A stretch of DNA of 64,000 nt, from assembly GCF_041765605.1 (NCBI RefSeq), contig NZ_CP168900.1:2620001-2684000 (forward strand), read 5' to 3'. Of this stretch, positions 59,001 through 64,000 are shown in pieces. Origin of the DNA: Listeria monocytogenes. GTDB lineage: Bacteria; Bacillota; Bacilli; Lactobacillales; Listeriaceae. Under the pieces are notes generated by a model that was not told the origin of the DNA, did no database searches, and worked only from the letters and a program-made list of their open reading frames with translations. The translations under genes were made by a program, and so were the position numbers. Each line of letters starts with the position of its first letter. Positions within the stretch are counted from its first letter, which is position 1.

Positions 59001-61432
59001 TTAGCACCTTTAAGGTCCCAATGTGCGGCTTGATTGGCTGCTTTTAGAGCATAATATAGACCTTGCAAAGCTTTAATAGCCACTAGAACTATTCTGGCTA
59101 GCACTTGAATAATATCAACGACAGTCGCTAGCACAATACCAAAAGCGACCCAAACGCCAACACCAACATATTTTAAGATATCTTTAAAACCGCTCCCTAC
59201 AGGCTTCAAAGCAGATACAATTTGTTTAAAAACATCTACTATCTTGCCGAAAGAGTTTTTAACTGCATCGAACATTCCAGATAGAAAGCCTTTAATATTT
59301 GCTGTATTTTCTTTAAAAGCTGCATACATGCCATATAAAACTGCAATTACAGCGCCAATAACGGCGGCGATAACACCAAAAGCCGCCGTAGCTGAACCTA
59401 GAGCGACTTTCAAAGCCAAGAATGAGCCTCTAACTGTATTTATAATACTTCCAAGCAACGAACCGCTAGAAGCTAAACCTTTGATAGCTCCTACCAAACC
59501 AGCTATTTTAGAATAAACACTACTAATGATGTTAAATGCGATAAATCCAGCAGCCACTTTCGCTAAAATTGGAGCTAATTCGATTAGTACAGGTATTAAT
59601 TCTTTTATTTTCTGAATCATATCAGAAAGCTTTTTCTGAAATTCTGGACTAGCTGTTACTGACGCAAACTGTTTAAATGCGTTTTTAGCAACATCTAGCG
59701 CTTGAATAATCGGGCCTTTTAAATTTTCTGCAATGTTGGCCAAGCTTTTAACTGCTGCTGTTTTCATGTTTGCAAATGACCCGCTAATAGTATTACCTGC
59801 TGTTTTTGCTAGACCCGCCATTTTAGCCGTGTTCCCAGCCATTCCAGTTGTTCCTTCTTCAATACCTTTTGTTAGCATTGCGATAGCTTTTGTTGATTCT
59901 AAAGATCCTTCGGAAACATATTTTTTCATTTCTCCAACGCTTTTCCCTGTGGAGTTAGCTAAAATTTGCCATGCAGGAACACCCGCGTCAACTAAGCGAT
60001 TAATATCATCCGCATAAGCAACGCCAGACGCTTGTAACGCAGAAATTGCATCTGTCATCTGGTCAATTGATTCTGAACCGTTTCCGACCCCATAGGCAGC
60101 GTCAGCAATAGCGGTGAAAACAGGTTTTACATTCGCCGCTTTCATACCAGCCGCGACCATTTTTTTAGCACCTAACGCGACAGCATCTAATGCGATTGGT
60201 GTACCATCGATAGCAGCAGTTAAGTCTTTCATAACAAGTTGTGCATCTTTTGCAGAACCAGTAAGTACTGTTAAGGATTTAGTTGCTGTATCAATCGTAT
60301 CAACACGACCGATTGCGCTACCTACCACGTTTTTTGTTGCTGCAATTAATCCAAACGCCGCTGCTAATTTGAGAATACTAAATCGAGCTTGTTCTGCCGG
60401 TCTTTCAACTGAATTTTTAAGCGCTTCACGCATCCCAGCGCCTGCACCTTTAGCTGCTGACCTAGCCGCATTAAAACCACTAACTAATCCATTTTTGATT
60501 AGTGAACCAGTATTTTTAGCAATGTTTCCGAGCCCTTTTAACGCTGATATTCCAACTTGACCAGCTGTTTTCGCTCCAGATTTAATTGCACTAAAACCAG
60601 TTGTTAGTGCTGTTTTTACGGTAGTTCCTGTTGTTTTCGCCGCACTCACTACTGCGCTAAACGCTGTTTTCATTGCGCTACTTATTGCTAACGCCGCTGA
60701 TTTTGTTGCGTTAGGAATAGCTTTCACAGCGCTAATAGTTCCTTTTACGCTCATATAAGCAGCAACTACCACCGCTTTGTAAGCTACTACGAAACTGTTT
60801 TTCACTGTAACAGCTGCTGTTTTTGCTGCTCCAGGTATACTTTTAATTACATTTACAGAAGTTTGAGCAAAAGAAATAGCAGCCATTTTAGCTGCTTGTA
60901 AACTACTTACTAATGCTGATTTAATACTACTTCCAGCACTTTTAATTGCGCCGGGGATGGATTTAATGACATTAATTGATGTTTTGACAGCTGACACAAT
61001 ACTGCTTTGCACTGTCTTAGCAATTGAAAAGAAGCCGTTTTTGATATTAACCGCTGTGTTTTTTATGCTCGTTCCTAGATTTTTAACAGCTGTAATAGAT
61101 GCTTTAGCAGCGTTTACGAATCCGGTTTTGACAGTTGAGGCGAGTTTGGATAATGCAGAACCAACATTTGCAGGCAATTCACGCATAAAGCTTAAACTAG
61201 CTTTTAAAGCATTTGATCCAGCATTTCCCATCGATTTAAACGCATTTACAAACGTGTCTTTTAATCGTTTTGATTGACTTGCAATATCAGATACCGCTTC
61301 TCTGTATGCTTTATCTAATGCCGCCCCCGCGTTAGTCCCCGCTTTTGCCAAATCTTTTTCGAACGTATCAAGCTGTTTGTCTGCTTTTGTATCGTCTAAA
61401 CTAATCTCAATTACTACTGATCCATCACTCAT
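56066..61432 (-). CDS. tmp: Tail tape measure protein
   Basis: 1788 residues. The first 110 residues are polar helices; then four units of about 40 residues (112-270) of helical repeats with SINVIKSIPGAIKSA-type cores; hydrophobic segments in the middle (about 625-780); and coiled coils near the C-terminus. Tape measures set tail length. At about 1.5 angstrom per residue this one predicts a tail of roughly 270 nm (inference). ATG after AGAGGTGAG. Overlaps Dit. Confidence 0.92.
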   Translation of the reverse strand: MSDGSVVIEISLDDTKADKQLDTFEKDLAKAGTNAGAALDKAYREAVSDIASQSKRLKDTFVNAFKSMGNAGSNALKASLSFMRELPANVGSALSKLASTVKTGFVNAAKASITAVKNLGTSIKNTAVNIKNGFFSIAKTVQSSIVSAVKTSINVIKSIPGAIKSAGSSIKSALVSSLQAAKMAAISFAQTSVNVIKSIPGAAKTAAVTVKNSFVVAYKAVVVAAYMSVKGTISAVKAIPNATKSAALAISSAMKTAFSAVVSAAKTTGTTVKTALTTGFSAIKSGAKTAGQVGISALKGLGNIAKNTGSLIKNGLVSGFNAARSAAKGAGAGMREALKNSVERPAEQARFSILKLAAAFGLIAATKNVVGSAIGRVDTIDTATKSLTVLTGSAKDAQLVMKDLTAAIDGTPIALDAVALGAKKMVAAGMKAANVKPVFTAIADAAYGVGNGSESIDQMTDAISALQASGVAYADDINRLVDAGVPAWQILANSTGKSVGEMKKYVSEGSLESTKAIAMLTKGIEEGTTGMAGNTAKMAGLAKTAGNTISGSFANMKTAAVKSLANIAENLKGPIIQALDVAKNAFKQFASVTASPEFQKKLSDMIQKIKELIPVLIELAPILAKVAAGFIAFNIISSVYSKIAGLVGAIKGLASSGSLLGSIINTVRGSFLALKVALGSATAAFGVIAAVIGAVIAVLYGMYAAFKENTANIKGFLSGMFDAVKNSFGKIVDVFKQIVSALKPVGSGFKDILKYVGVGVWVAFGIVLATVVDIIQVLARIVLVAIKALQGLYYALKAANQAAHWDLKGAKKSIEQSKDAFVDAGSAIKDAFNKDNYALTGTIESLKEMGGEAEKTGTKAETSNKKISSSLKLVESTAKQTEATVSKSNQAIDTMLSGGVDQYGNKLNEKTKSFLNAAKELYSNYQESAQKSQDKYTAAMEKAQSLEGEKRKKVIADANATLVAEIDKNNGTLLTLQADYAKLLKDNKWVDGTELTAQQKKFLQQQTADIQAELAKQNQLYVEGNLLKLANGKTLNEKERATSIEVQKSLYGDRKKAVETGEKELADLKRKKSDATTETEKANYQIQIDEQTKKNKTLAGNLQKWASEMNAIIANGGTLNAETFAKGLSEMGNISDEQLGAVWQDFVKVSGSIDNTLAGLAAVMSQRGGEGVQAFVTALQSGDYTTAALKINDDVLNTISGLPNSMFLNGQSGKDQFLLAIKSGDFQGAGKFLLDGVKMGADPLPGEMEKNGKKSGDAQAKGVKSTAEANKSAGKEIKNNAKSGAFDPNLFKMTGSKNSSGFNNGILGGKDGAFSAGTSVGGSAKSGAASVDSSGVGSDFAAGFANGIRSGAGAVGEAAASIAAKALAAVQKKQDSHSPSKKSKKLGGDFGSGYSLGIASKTKAVTKAASNLVAGALGTESQIKKLSSTLKDKISSAIDAGLHSKNKSAGQLKQAKALNSIEGYIAQQTNKLAATAKKRDKVVAQLKAANTKMADLTKQSKEYAASITEKMQSYGSISNVDPDNPKSIQQEMQKRLKEIKAFQANVEKLRKKGVSKDIISDILESGVENGSSYAQALAKSDAKTIKAINSTQNQINSASKSMGNTAANAMYSAGINAAKGLINGLNSQKKQLENTAKSIANTITNSVKKALRIHSPSRVAVELGKFFTGGLGNGVLAGAKGAVQSTNKMVDKVVNAASNMTVPAITLPKISAEKALGLKSVDLNRTITVKTIIDNKTKESSNADLIKAIQQSGDRPIIFNVDGKNLAENANNRIGTMGNLGLYGGGLL

Positions 61433-61442
61433 GTTCTCACCT

Positions 61443-62042
61443 CTAATCTTTTAATTTGTAATGATTTTTCAACTTGATTAGTGCATCACGTTCTTTTTCC
61501 GTTCCCTTTCCACTTGGCAATTCAGCCTGTCGAATGCTCATGATAGATTTAATAGCTGTGTCGTCTCGCAAGCTCTCAAATAAAGCTCTAAACTTGTACC
61601 AGTGGAGCTTTCCCCGTACTTCTATTAAATCGATATTGTAATCTTGTAAAAATGAAGCAAAAATATAGTCACTATCTTGTGTTAGTGAATAATAAGCAGG
61701 TTCTTCGCCATCTTCATTGGTTGCGCTCGGCATTGGATTACCGTCTATATCGCACTGAATACCTTCGTCATTATCTTTAACTATATAATTTTCAAAGATA
61801 TCAAGTAACACGATTGATTTTTCTTCTATATTCGAAAATGGGTTGTCTTCATCATAAGGGTTCCACGGCATTACATTTTCGAATAAAACATCAACTGCAA
61901 GGTTAACTCTAAAGTCATTTGTCAGCTGATTATTCTCTGTTAACTCAATTACTCGAAGTACATTATCAAAAGATAAATCAAGTTGATATTTTTCATTTTT
62001 ATAAACGTAAATATCATCTATTCCATCAGCGAGAGAAAGCAT
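61443..62042 (-). CDS. Phage Gp15-family tail protein
   Basis: 199 residues, the Gp15 family (PF06854) that lies between tail chaperone and tape measure in PSA-like phages. It has acidic stretches and no membrane segment. The start codon follows the chaperone stop by five bases; the ribosome site is weak, which suggests translational coupling. Confidence 0.82.
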   Translation of the reverse strand: MLSLADGIDDIYVYKNEKYQLDLSFDNVLRVIELTENNQLTNDFRVNLAVDVLFENVMPWNPYDEDNPFSNIEEKSIVLLDIFENYIVKDNDEGIQCDIDGNPMPSATNEDGEEPAYYSLTQDSDYIFASFLQDYNIDLIEVRGKLHWYKFRALFESLRDDTAIKSIMSIRQAELPSGKGTEKERDALIKLKNHYKLKD

Positions 62043-62047
62043 TTATA

Positions 62048-62470
62048 TCACTTCGCTTTTTTAGTCATTTTAGCTTGATATTTCTTTTGAATTTCATTTT
62101 GTTGTTTTTCTACTGAACCAACGATACTTTCTGCAACTTGATCATAAACTTGATACATTTTTAAAATATCTTTGCACTGCTTGTAACATTTAGCGAATGC
62201 TTCTTCATCATCTAATAAAACTGCATATGCTTCAGTTAAAGCCTCTTTTACATCTTCTTCTAAAGCAAAATAATCTTCTGAACTCATTTCGTCTGTATTA
62301 TCAATGTTGTATTTATTTAACTTTTCCAGTTTCTTCTTGTACTTCTCATCCGCTTCAATCCATTTACGGCGCATTTCATCGCCTAACCCGACTTTAAACA
62401 GCTCCGTCCCAAGTTGAAATTCTTGATACGACTCTTCTAATTGAATATTAATTACATTATTTTGTGCCAT
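62048..62470 (-). CDS. Tail assembly chaperone (Gp14-like)
   Basis: 140 residues, strongly charged and helical, starting MAQNNVINIQLEESYQEF after GGAGG. It lies before the tape measure, where lambda-type phages encode chaperone gpG. It is likely bound to the tape measure during tail assembly. Confidence 0.82.
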   Translation of the reverse strand: MAQNNVINIQLEESYQEFQLGTELFKVGLGDEMRRKWIEADEKYKKKLEKLNKYNIDNTDEMSSEDYFALEEDVKEALTEAYAVLLDDEEAFAKCYKQCKDILKMYQVYDQVAESIVGSVEKQQNEIQKKYQAKMTKKAK

Positions 62471-62524
62471 TTATGTTTTCCTCCAATTTATAAGCCCCTA
62501 CTGCAAAAGTAAGGGCTTTGTTTA

Positions 62525-63224
62525 TTATTCTGCTGCTTCTACTGTTACTTCAACAGTTTTCTTAATTGATGTTTTTTCTTTTGATGCAACTGTAATAGTT
62601 GCTGTTCCTTCTGCCATTCCCTCAATCACGCCACTTGCGTTAACTTTTGCTTTAGGCGGATTAGAAGAAGTGAAAGTTACTTCTTGGCTTGCGTTAGTAG
62701 GTAAAACAGAAGCTGTTAAAGCAACTGTTTCCCCTACCTTAATTGTGATTGTTTCGCTGTCCACTACAACGCTGGACGGGCTCTCATCAGGGTTTAGTAA
62801 TTGTTGGTGTTTCGTCGTAAGCAATGCGACAACCAAATGCTGGGAACTCTGTAGCATCACCGCCACCAGCGGAACCTTTGATTTCTGATACAGTCGCTTT
62901 TCCGATAGCTGTTTCAGTATCCGGAATTTCGATTTTAAACATAATGCCGCGGTTTTCTGGCGTTCTACGTTTAGCGACAATTAAGTTTTGCGCTTCGTCT
63001 TCACGATCGTGTGTCCCTTCAAACGTGTAAGCTTCTGAGTAACCTAAAACAACTGTTTTTTCGTTGCCATCGCCGTCGTAATCGCCTTGCTCTTCAGTGT
63101 TATCAGACCCATCATCTGAAACGTTTGTAATCCATTTTGACAGGCGTTTCCATACTGGCTCGCCCACACCATCAACAATTTCAGCTACAAAGTATTTCGT
63201 TTTCGCATTTTTAATTCTAGCCAT
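62525..63224 (-). CDS. tsh: Major tail protein Tsh, with +1 frameshift to a long form
   Basis: The zero-frame product is 145 residues (stop at 62787) and forms the tail tube. At its 3' end the codons are AAA CCC TGA (CCC at 62790-62792). A +1 slip of the Pro tRNA from CCC to CCT skips T at 62789 and opens a frame to 62525, giving 232 residues. The extra 87 residues form an Ig-like Big_2 domain. This is the same arrangement described for phage PSA tsh. Ig-like domains on tails probably hold the phage near the host surface. Confidence 0.92.
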
Positions 63225-63226
63225 TT

Positions 63227-63634
63227 TTATTTTTCCTCGCTTTCAATATATAATTTGATTTTGAAACTAGCGCTATAAATAAACGTTCCATCGTCACTAG
63301 CAGAAACGAGGTTCGGCACACTAGTTGTTTCTTTGTCTTCTAGCACAAAGCTGTTATTTAAGCTCTGAATGCTTTCTAATTCTGTGTTATCAAAATAAGC
63401 AGTAATTGCATTCAACACATTTAAAACTTTCATTTCTTCCTTGCTAGAGCCGTTTAGGTTAAAAGAAAAAGACCGCTCATAAGAGCCGTCTTGATAACCT
63501 TGTTTATCGTTATTTGGAGTCAGTAGCAAAGCGATTGACTCGGGTTTTAATATCGCTGTTCTTAATTTCATATCTTTTAAATCGACGTTGTTTTCGATAG
63601 CATCCATAACACTATCTAAAAAATCTAATGACAT
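63227..63634 (-). CDS. Phage head-tail/tail completion protein
   Basis: 135 residues between the head-tail connector gene and the major tail gene, with GGAGGG before ATG. It probably closes the tail or joins it to the head. Assignment rests on position; it overlaps the upstream gene by one base (TAATG). Confidence 0.7.
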   Translation of the reverse strand: MSLDFLDSVMDAIENNVDLKDMKLRTAILKPESIALLLTPNNDKQGYQDGSYERSFSFNLNGSSKEEMKVLNVLNAITAYFDNTELESIQSLNNSFVLEDKETTSVPNLVSASDDGTFIYSASFKIKLYIESEEK

Positions 63635-63972
63635 TATAGTCCCTCCTCAACCGCTTTTTGTGCTACTTCTATCCAACTTTCTAGCTTATCTACTTTTGCA
63701 CGTTGGTCCCATTTAGGACCAGCTAACGGATGATGTGAGAGTGTGAAATTGAAGTTTATTCCGTTGTAGAGTCTCCGTGCATAAATAGATGTCCACATTA
63801 TTTCTTTGTCGTTCATAATAACGTATTGATTTGATAAATCACCCTCCAAAAACGGCACATAAAGCGCAATATCCGCAGCCGCTTGGTTAATTAAAGCAAA
63901 CTGACCTCTTTCTTTCGCCTTTTTTACGCTCCCTTTTGCTTTTGAGAGGTCCACACGTACTTTAATCGGCAT
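63634..63972 (-). CDS. Minor capsid/head-tail joining protein
   Basis: 112 residues from ATG 63972, behind GAGGTGG. Contains a conserved N-terminal MPIKVRVDLSKAKG and PFLEGDLS motif seen in minor capsid/HK97 gp10-like proteins. Its upstream neighbours are outside the window. A TTG seven codons upstream (63993) would need a start without a ribosome site. Confidence 0.75.
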   Translation of the reverse strand: MPIKVRVDLSKAKGSVKKAKERGQFALINQAAADIALYVPFLEGDLSNQYVIMNDKEIMWTSIYARRLYNGINFNFTLSHHPLAGPKWDQRAKVDKLESWIEVAQKAVEEGL

Positions 63973-64000
63973 CAAACCACCTCGATTTCCCAATGATGCA

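Noticed and set aside
62042..62075. A -1 frameshift fusing the tail chaperone to the Gp15-like gene, as in lambda gpG/gpGT
   Set aside because: The A run ahead of the stop is not a proper slippery heptamer in frame, and the -1 frame meets TAA just before the next ATG, so no fusion product is possible.

Overview
The window is a low-GC Gram-positive chromosome and is almost certainly Listeria monocytogenes. The evidence is the GW-module autolysin Ami at the left edge, Listeria-Bacteroides repeat surface proteins with sortase signals, the gene order pyrG-rpoE-argS through mrp-autolysin-rpsI, and a prophage whose endolysin closely resembles the amidase of Listeria phage PSA. The visible part of Ami has eight GW dipeptides in four tandem double modules. 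As far as I recall, that is the serovar 1/2a-type form, with fewer modules in serovar 4b.

Layout. Positions 1-2194: 3' end of ami. 2243-13854: core genes, mostly on the minus strand: pyrG with its leader attenuator, rpoE, argS, an S2P-like protease, an HD-domain phosphohydrolase, lipL, small membrane proteins and an orphan oligopeptide-binding lipoprotein. 13878-19650: redox and hydrolase genes, a CDF metal exporter with a probable metal-responsive operator, a HAD phosphatase and a lipase-like lipoprotein. 19698-24520: two cell-wall-anchored surface proteins that share a promoter-upstream element and a leader hairpin. 24872-28763: a four-gene operon that looks like the haem sensor and exporter HssR-HssS-HrtB-HrtA. 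28810-33120: a formate dehydrogenase-like cluster under a predicted CcpA site. 33302-34460: a methionine-type T-box in front of a SAM hydrolase-family gene. 34510-36979: a TetR regulator and its MFS exporter. 37132-42486: a complete rRNA operon on the minus strand (16S, tRNA-Ile, tRNA-Ala, 23S, 5S, tRNA-Asn, tRNA-Thr). 42770-48528: an Mrp/SalA-type ATPase, a GW glucosaminidase, an aldo-keto reductase, a MerR regulator and two lipoproteins.

At 48669-48734 only the last 21 codons and stop of rpsI (ribosomal protein S9) are present. From there to the right edge lies the late region of a PSA-like siphovirus prophage, read on the minus strand from the window's right end leftwards: head-tail joining genes, major tail protein with a programmed +1 frameshift, tail chaperone, tape measure, distal tail and baseplate proteins, holin, endolysin. 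The prophage has therefore integrated into the 3' end of rpsI. Its integrase, lysogeny, replication and capsid genes and the other attachment site lie outside the window.

The most interesting signals are regulatory: a pyrG leader with the architecture of the Bacillus G-stuttering attenuator; a Met T-box driving an enzyme that could release methionine from SAM; matched leaders on the two surface proteins; a haem-stress operon whose two halves are separated by a direct repeat; CcpA sites at the formate dehydrogenase and peptide-binding genes; and a free-standing SH3-like protein next to the phage endolysin.
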